A stretch of 64,000 nucleotides of DNA. It comes from Nemophila menziesii. Its lineage: Eukaryota; Streptophyta; Magnoliopsida; Boraginales; Hydrophyllaceae. The stretch is taken from positions 5,643,840 through 5,707,839 of the forward strand of contig JARWIR010000011.1 of the NCBI GenBank assembly GCA_029959085.1, read 5' to 3'. Below, piece after piece: positions 47,943 through 58,124 of this stretch. The notes beneath the pieces are model-generated. The model was not told the origin of the DNA, did not search any database, and saw only the letters and a program-made list of their open reading frames with translations. The translations under genes were made by a program, and so were the position numbers. The first letter of the stretch is position 1; each line of letters begins with the position of its first letter.

Positions 47943-49150
47943 CTATTGCCTCGCATCATTGATATCCAAGGTAGAAATTGCTGGACCTTTCGTTAATTGC
48001 TCGAGGAGTTTCATGATGTGCACTTGATTAGCATTGATTTGTGCCACATCATTGACTAAGGAAGTTTGAGCTGCTTCGAATTTTGTTAAAACGCTCCTCC
48101 ATCTTCTCTTGCCAAGTTTGCTCCTTTTCCTCTTTCGAGACTTGCGTAGAACCCGCTCTTCGAAAGATATCCTTGATCCAAGCATTATCAATATAATTCA
48201 TCTTAAACCTCGAGTTTCTCTTCTTCACCCAATACTACATTCGCTTTTCGCACAAGACACGTGATCATAATAGGAAATTTAACATTATAAACCGATTTAG
48301 GAGAGACCGAGAATCGTATCACCTCCTCATAGATCAACTGTGCCACATCAACTTCTTCTACTCTCAAAATAAAGTCCAAAAGTAGAGCGTACTTCATAGT
48401 CATATCTAAAGTTCGTGTGTTTCCGAAGATATTAGGGACAAGGAAATTGTGCCAAATTCTAGCATCTGCTTGAAGATATTTGTAAGGCCAAGGCGCCTTC
48501 AATTCTCCCTTATGTGATTGCACTTTCTCTTTGTCTAAAACATGCTCAAAAAGTAACTCCTCATCAAAGATTTTTCGTTTAGCAACCGCTTCTTCAAATT
48601 TGCAAAAACCTTTCAATTTCTTAAACATGAAGTGGTTTCTAATCTCCTCAACTGTGAAAGGAACTAACTTTCCTCTAATCGGAACACAACCTTTACTATC
48701 TCGACTAAAGAGGCCTAAATAGAATTCCAAAACTAATTCATGACATAATTCAGAACGTCTTACCATGAACGTAGACCAACCCAATTTCTCACCAAGATCT
48801 AAGAATCTCTTGCATTCTCCATCTCCAACTTCTTCCTTGAATACTTTCTCATAAGCAAAAGGTAGTTCTTTTAACTGTTTCTTTGCAGAAGTCTTCAGGG
48901 CCCTTGAAGTATCCACTTTCTCTATAGGTATAAGATCTTGTTAAGGTTGAGTTTTATCCTTTGCATAATAATAAAGCTTTTTACCGTTACGATCAAACAA
49001 AGGTATCCCACTCTTCTCAACTTTCTCTTTACCCTTTGATTTAGAACTAGAACCTTTGTCAATTGATTTCTTCTTATTTATATTCAATCCCTTGTTACTC
49101 TTCACCTCCCTCTTGTTAGATAAAATTATTGTTCTATTAGTAATCTTCAA
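47943..49150 (-). pseudogene. Element D accessory ORF, PF20167-like
   Basis: The fullest version of this gene here, about 400 codons. It starts MKITNRTIILSNK at 49150, with a Lys/Ser-rich N-terminus. One stop lies near 48943, then a 237-residue open stretch to 48203: ELCHELVLEFYLGLFSRDSK and VPIRGKLVPFTVEEIRNHF, then ADARIWHNFLVPNIFGNTRT, VAQLIYEEVIRF and FPIMITCLVRKANV. This layout matches the 'putative plant transposon protein' domain. A frame change near 48200 leads to a basic, then coiled-coil C-terminus (LVNDVAQINANQVHIMKLLE). Role unknown; position is that of an env-like gene, but I see no signal peptide or membrane segment. Confidence 0.7.
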
Positions 49151-49550
49151 TTAACCCCCAACTCAAAGCTTTAGCAACCCTTGAAATTTGAACTTGTGAA
49201 TTAATGGTTGAACAAGCTTGATTTGGCCTAGGATAGGTGAATTGATGATGAATCTCTATGTGGGTGAAGTGGATTTGTAATGGGTTGGCTTGGATTTAAG
49301 AAATTGTAGGATGAATTTTGGAAATTTGACTCTTTGATTCTTCAATTTGAATGGATTTGGTGATGATTGGGTGTTTGATTTTCTCTTGTAATGATGTGGA
49401 GAGAAGGTTTGATGTGTTTTTCTAGGTGATTGGGTAGTGTTTTGGTGATTGGTGAAGGTTTTGATGAGCTTCAATGGAGTTAGGAGAGCTTTGGAGAAGA
49501 CAAAGAGGGTTAAGGGTTAATAAATTCGGAACTAAAAGCTTAATACCTCC

Positions 49551-49870
49551 TTTATACACAAATCCCGTAACTTTCTCTCTCTCTGGCGGTGCTGCGGACT
49601 ACCCCTGCGGACCATGGGGTGTACCGCAGGGTAGTCCGCGACATCTGATGCTCGAAATTTTTTGCTCATTGGTTAACACCCGTGGTAGGACACCGTGGCA
49701 CGTGTTTCTGAGCTGCGGACCAGGGCGCGGACCATGGGGTAGTTCGCGGGTCGATTTTTTTCGGTTTCTGGATCAAGCCCGCGGTGCAACCCGTGGTACG
49801 GGTTTTGACCACGCGGACCATCCCTGCGGTATAGGGGGTACACCGTGGGGTAGTCCGCGTAGGTCAATTG
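49551..49870 (-). promoter_or_regulatory. Element D internal promoter-like module
   Basis: Three GC-rich units starting near 49594, 49714 and 49813, built on GCGGACTACCC...GGGTAGTCCGC inverted pairs. In the first unit the arms (49594-49610 and 49624-49639) are ~15 bp long. A G-box CACGTG lies at 49699-49704 between units, and a decayed one near 49795. TATAAA (minus) lies at 49551-49556, ~40 bp from the nearest box and ~400 bp before the ORF start. Same plan as B and C, different box sequence. Frames crossing it on either strand are compositional. Confidence 0.6.
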
Positions 49871-50029
49871 CGCTCCAAAAATTTTCGTTTTCTTCCCTAA
49901 CTTCGATTTCTCCAATTCCTACACACCAAAAACACTAATACCTTTCTCAAATATGAATTATCAACTAAAAACAACTAAAATAAATTTAAACTAAAAACAT
50001 AAAAGACATGAAAACATAAAAAAAACTAC

Positions 50030-50086
50030 GGGTTGTCTCCCGTACAGCACTTTTGTTTTACGTCTTTCAAAGTTAGACGTGTTACC
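50030..50086 (-). promoter_or_regulatory. Conserved block with hairpin at pol stop, D
   Basis: ACGTCT (50060-50065) and AGACGT (50075-50080), a 6-bp stem with a 9-nt loop, ~10 nt downstream of the polyprotein stop at 50091. Shares gttgtctccc...gcacttttgttttacgtcttt with B and C. Confidence 0.6.
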
Positions 50087-50090
50087 TCTG

Positions 50091-50830
50091 TCAAGATTTG
50101 CGAATATAGCCTCCCCAACAACGAGTAAGGCTATGAACGTCAACTAATTTGCGCTTGACCCCAGTTTTGGAGCGAATCTCTATTACCTTGGCTGAAACAA
50201 CCTTAGTGACAATGAATGGTCCCATCCACGAGTCTTTGAAACTTCGTGGCCTATTCTCGCGTTTGTGAGCTTTCCATAAGACTTCATGGCCAACCCCAAA
50301 CTCAATGTCTGGCTCAGTATCCACAGGCTTTAAGTGGATCTTCTCAGGAGGGACTTTGTGATGTGAAAGGCTGTGGATGATAGGCACGGTGTGATCCAAC
50401 TTCCTCGGTTTCTTACCCAAGACATAGAAGGTCTCGGATACATTCTTTGCATGAAGGGTGATGGTCCCATCTTGGAAGTTGATCACACTTTGACATGTGG
50501 CCATGAAAGGCCGTCCAAGTATGATTGGAACCTGCTTATCTGCATCAAACTCAAGAATAACAAAGTCAGTAGGGATGGCGATATTACCTGCACGGACTAA
50601 GACGTCCTCAACTGTTCCCCATGTCCTTTTAACTGAGTTGTCAGCAAACTGCAACTTCACTGGAGTTTTCTCTGATTTCTGAAGTCCAAGTCTCTCGAAC
50701 ACGGACTTAGGCATAAGATTCACACCAGAACCAACATCGTACATCGCTTTCACCTTGAGCATACCATGTAACTGTATAGGAAGGTTGAAACTTCCCAGAT
50801 CTTTAAGCTTAGGTGGTAGCTCTCTCTCAC
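50091..50830 (-). pseudogene. Element D protease fused to a GPY/F tail
   Basis: After RELPPKLKDLGSFNLPI, the protease loop reads AMYDVGSGVNLMP, followed by QFADNSV, EDVLVRAG and FVILEFDADKQVPIILGRPF. With no RT, RNase H or integrase core, the same open frame then runs into EFGVGHEVLWKAHKRE and DSWMGPFIVTKVVSAKVIEI, ending VHSLTRCWGGYIRKS. The WMGPF part matches the GPY/F module at the end of gypsy integrases. The frame is open for 223 codons, so this layout is not a recent random deletion. Element F has the same design. Confidence 0.75.
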
Positions 50831-50831
50831 T

Positions 50832-52821
50832 TCATCTAGAAACCCTCAGGTTCTCTTGCGGGATCTCTACACTCGCCTCTTTCTCAGGAATAACTTGCGT
50901 AAAGACTTGTTGCGGTGTAAGTCCTTTCTTCGCAATCTCAAGCATTTGGGCGTTGATATTTTCAGGTTGGTACGCCTCTACAAATGTCTTGAGTACAGTG
51001 TCATCCTTAGGATTTATATCGGGAATAGTTGGTGACACTGGTTGAACAATAGGTGGCAATTCCACCTTCTCTTCTTCTTTCTCTTCATGCACAGCAGGTG
51101 CAACTTCATCTTCTTTCTCTTTTGAGGCTTCTTCCTCTTTCTCTTTAGCCAACTCAGCTGCATAATCTACTACCGATCGAATCTCCTCTTGCATTTTCCT
51201 CAGTAGCTCTATAAACTCGGCTTTCTCTTGATCGTCCTCCACATTAACTTCAGAACAGTCAGATTCCACGGGGCTAGACTTGGTTGGTTCTTCTTCAGTA
51301 CTTGGGACTTCCACGGCACTAATGGCAGCATGTGGTGCTTCCTCTTTTGCTTCATCAATTTCAAGGCATATAGCCTTGCAAGCTTCGAACCCAACATTGT
51401 TTTCACCTCCTTCGATTGCCTTTACTTCCTGTTGTTCTACAAAACTTGTTAAAACTTTGTTCATCTGTTCTACTTGAGTCCTTATTATCTGAAGTACGGC
51501 ATCGTGTCCTCTGATCTTCTCTTCCTGAGTGTTCATATTCGCAGTCAAACGTGCTAGAGCTTGTGGATCCTCAGATCCTTCTTGAGGGTACTGAGGTAAA
51601 GCTTTTTGATCTAATGAATCGGTATAAGAATCTTGATCAGGTTGTTGTGGGGGAGCAGGTCTATTCTGATTTTGATTTTGGTACTGACCTCTCTGTTGGT
51701 AAGAGTTGTTCTGGGGACGCTATTGATAATGACCAGGATTGGCGGCCCCTTGTGGTTTTTGAATACTGCATACCCGGATGGTTGCGGTTGCCCAATCGAT
51801 TGGATATAAAGTAAACAGATTGCGGGTTTGCTTCGCACTCTTCCCATGTATGATCGTTAACACCACATTGTTGACAACCTTGTGCTTCTTGTACTACTTT
51901 TGTAGCGGCTAAATTTTTCTCCATTGCTAACTTCAGCTCTTTAATTTGTTTTTCTAAAGCGGATATTTGAGCTGAGTTTGCAGTTTCTGCATCTAAACGA
52001 AGCGTTCCTCGGGTCTTCGCTACAGAAGCTCGCGTTGAAGGCCAACTTCTTTCTTGTTCCATAATATTTTCTAACACCTCGGAAGCTTCATTGTGATTCA
52101 TGGACACAAAATTACCCTTTCCAATGTTATCCACCTTCTCTCTACCTTTATCATTAAGTCCTTCATAAAATATAGCAAGTTGTAGAGCAGGTGTGTAACC
52201 ATGGAGAGGACATCTAGCTAATTTTTGTTTAAATCTTGTCCATGCTTCTCCCACTGTTTCTCCATCTTCTTGGGAAAATCTTGCAAGCTCGGCTTGATCT
52301 TTAAGTCTCATGCTCTTCGGATAAAATCGGTTAAAGAATGCGGCTTGAAGTTCTCTCCAATAATGAATGGTTCCATGTGGTTGTCTTTCTAGCCAATCGC
52401 TAGCTCTTCCGGACAAGAAAAACGAAAACATATGACAATACAGTTGCTCGCGTGTAATGCCAGGAGTAATGTAGGCATCACAAATCTGCATGAACTTCTG
52501 AATCGCTTTTACCGGATCTTGTATTGCTGTACCAGTATAGAGTCCGAAACTTTGGAATTGACTAAGCATACCCGGATCGGGTCTGAATTTGATATTCGGA
52601 ATCTCAGGAGGGCGTTAACCGATGGGTTGAACATGGAATGGTACATTAAGGCCAGGTAGATCTTGTTCAACTCGGTTCTGTTAATTATTAAGGTTATTCT
52701 GCCCATTACCTCCTCCTACTGGTAATTGTTGTCCTTCTTGTCCACCGAGTGGTGGATCTTGAGCACCAAGGGGAGGATCTTGTTGACTTCCCCCAACTGG
52801 TGGATTTAGTTGGGCTGCCAT
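50832..52821 (-). pseudogene. Element D Gag
   Basis: Starts at the ATG at 52821 (MAAQLNPPVGGSQQDPPLG), ~220 nt after the PBS. Stops lie near 52681 and 52617. The core then runs open from 52569: KFRPDPGMLSQFQSFGLY, KFMQICDAYI, WLERQPHGTIHYWRELQAAF, GEAWTRFKQKLARCPLHGY, then a zinc knuckle CQQCGVNDHTWEEC. A frameshift near 51770 and a stop near 51720 break the Gln/Asn-rich linker. The last part (51548-50832) is an acidic Glu/Lys-rich coil continuing toward protease. This is the capsid/nucleocapsid precursor of a virus-like particle. Athila/Tat-type Gag. Confidence 0.85.
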
Positions 52822-53040
52822 TACTCTTCTCAAGGCTCTTTCCTCACGAACTCGTTTGTTGTAAAGTCTGAAGCTCCTCTCAGGCTCCGATAAGGGAGGC
52901 CAAGAATTAAACTATGTGAAACCTGAAAAAGACTAAAGCAAACCACAAGAGTAAATCTGGAAAAATAAAAACTAAACTAAAAACTGAAAAGTAAAAACTA
53001 AAACTCGAAATAGATAACCCACACGCTAACGAGACACAAG
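52822..53040 (-). other. Element D leader
   Basis: Untranslated leader between PBS and gag. A frame directly upstream of the ATG (EPERSFRLYNKRVREERALR) is open to about 52912, so translation might start earlier at a non-ATG codon. Confidence 0.4.
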
Positions 53041-53058
53041 TCCCCGGCAGTGGCGCCA
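53041..53058 (-). other. Element D primer binding site
   Basis: Minus-strand TGGCGCCACTGCCGGGGA, 6 nt from the LTR. Complementary to a plant tRNA-Asp 3' end except for two internal bases. Confidence 0.85.
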
Positions 53059-53064
53059 AAAACT

Positions 53065-54598
53065 TGGTGGTGCCTAGGGTGTGATAAAAATAAGATAAAA
53101 TTTAGTCAAGAAACTACGCACTCTCACCCTAGACAGGCACAGTACTACAAGTATTACAGGACGTATGCAAGTTTTAATGATAAGTAGAGTTCGTTCTCAG
53201 GGACTTAAGTGTGTTATACGCGTGAGTAGGAATATCGAGTAAAAGTAAATAATTAGAAAACAGTAAATTAAAGCAAGTAAATTCGAGATTCAAGAAGTAA
53301 ACTAATTAAAACTAGGAAAATAAAGACAGTAAAGTAAAAGATTAAGAATATGAGATGAGAAGTATAGCTCAGGTTTTGCTAGTATGCACTAATCCTTCTA
53401 ATTCTATCTATAAATCTAGTTAATGAGGGAGAATATTAGCTCTTGGTATACTTAGTCAGGATTCTAAATTCCCATACCTTAGACCTTGAGAGCGACTAAG
53501 GGGGCTACGGCACAACCAAGACGAGGACTCAAATAGGGTTATCAAACGCCACTAAGGCCCTATCCAGCACACTACAATCAATTGGTGGTATGGTGATTAA
53601 AACAAACCCTAATGATTATCTATTTAGAAGCATGTTTTGTCAGAACTACTATCGACACTAGACATTATGTGGTGGTTCAATAGTTAAACACCCTGTCAAG
53701 GAGACCATCTAACTACTATTAAAACAATCCTAAAGTGATCAGTTCTAGGATAGACATTAAATCAAAACACAATAACAAATATAAAGTAAGTAGCTAATAT
53801 CAGATTAAAACATATAATTCCCAAAGAAACTTAGATAGAAAAATTAGAATTCATAGATTATACATGATGCAAAACCCAAGCTATGGGAGGTTTAGTTCAT
53901 ACCTGAAGGAAATAAACTAAAAGAAATTACAAAAGACATCATCTTGCTCTCTACAATGACTAAGAATTAATTATAAGGTTTTCAACTAAGCAAGGATGAT
54001 TTACAAGTGATATAAGGGTGTATTTATAGGTGTTTAGAAGACCTAATTCGTTTTCTTGAGAAATAGGTAAGTTATTGGACTTCTAGCCCAACTCAAATTC
54101 GTATGGAAATAAAGATAAACACTGCTGGACCGCTTTGAGCATATCTTCTTCGTTATTGGTCGGTTTTGAGCTCCATAACATACCAAAAGAATCACAACAG
54201 AATTATCTTGACCCTTAAAGAAGGAAATTACCAAAATAGGCATATTTCTTAGGTAAAAACCCACATCTTTGGACGTGTATGCAGAATCCCAAATTTAGGC
54301 AGCTTTTTCTTTTCCATCTTTTTAGCTTTTATTTCCTTATATACAAATTACCATGCAAATCTCTTTCGATAAGTTGTTGTCTTTGACTTGGACTCTAATT
54401 AAGCTCCATAATTATCTTTAAAGCTACACACTAAATAAACAATTAAACCCAATATGCTCTAAAAATAATAATTCTACAAATCAAGACTCAAAATAGGAAA
54501 GTGCACTAAAACTCAAGAAAATCGACATTATTGACTTCTAAAACACTACAAATGATGTCTCATCCTAATATAAATCTATCACAAATAAGGAGACATCA
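53065..54598 (-). repeat. Element D 5' LTR
   Basis: 1,534 bp, TGGTGGTGCC...GGAGACATCA. Together with 44820-46350 it delimits a 9,779-bp element. The terminal inverted repeat TGATGTCT...AGACATCA spans 54553-54598. Confidence 0.95.
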
Positions 54599-54603
54599 TC
54601 AAT
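54599..54603. repeat. Target duplication of D, right copy
   Basis: TCAAT, against CCAAT on the left. Confidence 0.85.
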
Positions 54604-55286
54604 TCATTAAGCTTCAGAGATTCTGAAGTGTCTTCTTTTTGTGGTTTCCTTGGCCAACTTCTCTCGTTCTCAAGAATTCTCTCCATACAAATTTCAGCGT
54701 CTTCAGGATCTAGTAACACAAAACCTTTGTTTCCTAACGAATCTGCTTTTGACCTTGACTTGTCATTAAGTCCTCCATAGAACAAGGTTAAATAATATTC
54801 AGGCGATGATTTATTGTATGGACATCTCGCCTTCTTTTCATTAAATAGTAACCATGCTTCACCCAAACTTTCTCTGTCTTCCTGTATAAATTGTTCAAGC
54901 TCCAACATATCTTTTAATCGTCTACTAACCGGATAGAATTGGTCTAGGAATCTTGCTTGAAGCTTGTCCCAATCTGGAATAACATGAGGATATTGGGTAT
55001 CGTACCAATTGCTTGCACCTCCGGTCAAGAAGAACTGGAACATCACGTAGTAAACCTGCTCCCTAGTAAATCCTCTTACGATATAAGCATCACAAATTTG
55101 CATGAATTTGTGAATATATCGGATCGGATCTTGTTGTGCAGCACCGCTAAATAGCCCATGAGTTGCAAACAGCGTTAACATCCCTGGATCAGGCCTAAAT
55201 TTAGCGGCTTGGATTTCTGGAGCGCGGATTCCGCGTGGTTGCACTCTAAACTTGATGGGTAACTCAAGTCTCCTAGGATTCTCCAT
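54604..55286 (-). pseudogene. Element C Gag, N-terminal part
   Basis: Starts MENPRRLELPIKFRVQ at 55286, ~100 nt after the PBS. Open through KFRPDPGMLTLFATHGLF, KFMQICDAYI, ASNWYDTQYPHVIPDWDKLQ, FLDQFYPVSRRLK, GEAWLLFNEKKARCPYN and FYGGLNDKSR to SLKLNEL, where D is inserted. No stop lies in this part. The order matches Athila/Tat capsid. The continuation is at 44814-43861. Confidence 0.9.
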
Positions 55287-55386
55287 CTGTAACTATCTAT
55301 AAAACAAAAATTAAAAAGACAAAAGCGTAAATTAGAACTAACTGAAATAAAAGCACAAGATATATGCACAAGGACTAACGATGTAG

Positions 55387-55404
55387 TCCCCGGCAGCGGC
55401 GCCA
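55387..55404 (-). other. Element C primer binding site
   Basis: Minus-strand TGGCGCCGCTGCCGGGGA, 6 nt from the LTR, differing from the complement of a plant tRNA-Asp 3' end at one base. Confidence 0.9.
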
Positions 55405-55410
55405 AAAACT

Positions 55411-56921
55411 TGGTGTGGTCTAGGGTGTGATAAAATATGATATAAATAAAGTGAAAATAAACACCCTAGACTGAGCACGATTCTGCAAGTATACAGATCG
55501 TATGCAAGTTTTAATGATTAAGTAAGATTCGTTCCGCAGAGACTACGAAGGTTAGGGGAATCTTATGCAATAATCAAGTGCAAATATTAAAAGCTAGAAT
55601 AAATAAAACGCAGAAAAAGTAAAGACAAAGAGATTTTTATCTGATTTTCAATTAATTAAATTAAACACAGAAAGTAAAGACAGAAAATTAAATGCAAGAT
55701 AAAAAGTAGTATGAGAATATAGCTTAAGTAATAGCATGTAATCCCCTCTAGTTTTGCCGTTCTAAACATGTAAGGGTGAATTATGTAGTATTTCAATAAT
55801 CGGTTCCAATTGCGCTAGGTAGTTTTAAATAGGATTTACCTTTGTCAATAAGGAGTCCTAAGCAAACTGTTCCTGCAATTGGTAAATAGCAATACACTAA
55901 ACCATGGTGATTATCTAGTTAAGTTGATTTGTCAGATCTAAACCGAATACTAGACGTTATGTGCTAAACATGTAATTAAACACCGTTGTCAATGGTGACC
56001 TAACTACTAGATGGTAATTATATATGGGCGCCCTTCCACAAGAACACATAATATAAATCCAAACACATAAACAGAGAATAAAAACAATAATTCAATTTAA
56101 AACATAAAATTCCCAAATTAGATAGATGTCAACCAAAACTAGGGTTCATACATATATACTAAAAAACTCAAGCTAATGGAAATTTAGTTCATACTAAAGA
56201 AAGAAAAGAAAGAAATTACAAATTCAGAGGTTGAAGAAGACAGTGTTGATGAACGGCTCCTTCCAGACTTCTTTTCTTGTGTTGTAAGCTTCCTCCTTGT
56301 TTAAGGTTTCACCAAGGATGATTTTCTAGTGTTAAGAGGCTGTATTTATAGTGTATAGTTTGACCTACACGTTTTCTTGAAGGAAAAGGTAAATATGGGC
56401 TCCAAGCCGAACTCAAATTCGTAGCCCAAAAACATGCAATCAGCCCCTCTTTTGTTTTGGTCCTCACAGCTTCAATACCTATCCGATTGATGTTGTATGA
56501 GTACACCAAATTCATCGCCTCGGAAAGATCTTCAACTTTTCTCTTTACCGTTTCTCCAAATTCCTCACCGATTTTAAGATATAAGCTGATTTGTGGTCGT
56601 AGGTGCAGAAATTCAGATTTAAGGCATGTTTTCCTTTTCCATGTTTTTAGCTTTTACTTCCTTATCTTCAATTCCCATGTTTATCTTCTTTCCTTTAGCT
56701 CTCTTTACCAACTCGGACTCTAATTAATTACCATATATCTCCAAAGCTTCACATTAAATAAATAATTAAACCCAATATGCTCTAAAAATAATAATTAATT
56801 AATTCAAGACCCAAAATAGGAAATTGTACTAAATCAAGCTAAAATCGACCTATAAACTAATAAATACGCCTAAAATGATGTCTCGGAAATAGATTTTATG
56901 ATCACAAATGAGGAGACATCA
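55411..56921 (-). repeat. Element C 5' LTR
   Basis: 1,511 bp, TGGTGTGGTC...GGAGACATCA. Its right end abuts the B accessory ORF, so C sits inside B. The other C LTR is truncated (36762-37339), so no target duplication can be checked. Confidence 0.92.
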
Positions 56922-57145
56922 GTGTTGCGTAGGTGGCATGTTGAACATTGCTCACTCCACGTAATATGATTTGCATAAGCGCCAACTCTTTTGTGACTTT
57001 TCCTATGGTTGGTAACACTTCTTCATGAATAACCTCCAAAAATTCCATTCATTCAACTACATCTTTTAACACCCAAAAGTTAATAAGAGGTTCTCCAACT
57101 TCCTCTTCTTCTCCATGGTATTCTTGTCTTCCCAATCTTCGACAT
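56922..57145 (-). pseudogene. Element B accessory ORF, cut by C
   Basis: The region from the ATG at 57145 down to the C LTR matches 11540-11750: the Glu-rich N-terminus, GEPLINFWVLKDVVE, one extra stop, and VLPTIGKVTKELALMQIILR. The C-terminus is missing because C inserted here and the far side was deleted. Confidence 0.6.
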
Positions 57146-57441
57146 CTCAATGAACCCCAAACTCAAAACTTCAAATAATCAAAAACTAGAGAAGAGTTTT
57201 GAAATTTGATGTTTTGAGGATTTATAATGAAGGATTATGGTGTTATATGAGATGGGTAATGAATATGTAATGGCTTGGGGAAGGTTTAATGAATAGGATT
57301 GAAGCTTTGATGAAGAGGCTTTAAGGTTGAAGGAGAAGATTTCTTGATTTTCTTGAACGATAATGGTGTTGGATGTGTGTTTAGAATGAAATAGGAGGAC
57401 GAATTTTATGATCTTGGGTGTTGTAGTGGTCTTTGTGCAGG

Positions 57442-57910
57442 TATATAATGGGTTAGGGTCTGAAAAATTCGTATTGGAGAGGCTAGGGTTACTTCTTGAT
57501 GAAGTAAGAAGTGTATAAGGCAACAAACTCTTCAAATCCGACCTACTAACCGGCATACCGGCGGAATTGCCGGCATACCGGTGCTGGAAGTCTTCCTTGT
57601 TGTAACATTCTGCCTCGAACCTGAATCCATACCCAAGGCCACGTGTTCTTGGGCGCCGGTATATCGGAAATCTCGCCGGCATACTGGTGCGCTGGTTTTC
57701 ACAGACTCGCGCTCCGTCAAAATACCCGAGTCTAGCACCCCGAGGGCACGGGTTTTCCTTCTGGCCTGCATACCGGGAATATGGCCGGCATACCGGTTCT
57801 GGACGGGTTTCTTTTTGTACCTTTCTGTCTTGAAGCCGAGTCGCTACCCATGGGCACGTGTTTCTGCTCCATCGGCATGCCGGTGATCTGACCGGCTAGC
57901 CAGCCAGTGC
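57442..57910 (-). promoter_or_regulatory. Element B internal promoter-like module
   Basis: TATATAA at 57442-57448, then four box pairs in CGGCATACCGG style, with starts at 57551/57571, 57657/57677, 57766/57786 and 57873/57893. Boxes are 20 bp apart in every pair and pairs recur every 106-109 bp. G-boxes CACGTG lie at 57640-57645 and 57855-57860, with a decayed one near 57747, 17-19 bp before the next pair. The most regular of the arrays. About 300 bp separate the TATA box from the accessory ORF. Confidence 0.65.
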
Positions 57911-58069
57911 AGCAGATTTTTCCCTCTTTCGTTCCTTAGCACCCCAAACTCAATTTTTGCACCAATAACACACTATCTTTCTCGTTTCTTTTTAAAATAG
58001 ACACTAAGACTAGACAATTACTTAGAAGTATATACTAGGAATTGAAAAACATAAAGCAAATTAAACATG

Positions 58070-58124
58070 GGTTGTCTCCCAAGACACACTTTTGTTTATT
58101 ACGTCTTTAAGTTCGACGCGTTAC
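58070..58124 (-). promoter_or_regulatory. Conserved block with hairpin at ORF stop, B
   Basis: gttgtctcccaag-acacttttgttt, then ACGTC and GACGC arms (58101-58105, 58114-58118): five pairs with one G-U. The stop codon of the B protein (58107-58109) is in the loop, as in C. Confidence 0.55.

Noticed and set aside
47943..49150. Accessory ORF as a genuine envelope gene
   Set aside because: No signal peptide, transmembrane segment or glycoprotein-like Cys pattern is visible; the closest match is the PF20167-like plant transposon domain.
51611..51847. Separate ORFs in alternative frames over D Gag and C pol (for example 51228-51477, 42253-42533, 43208-43816)
   Set aside because: Shadows of Gag and Pol frames on the other strand or in other frames.
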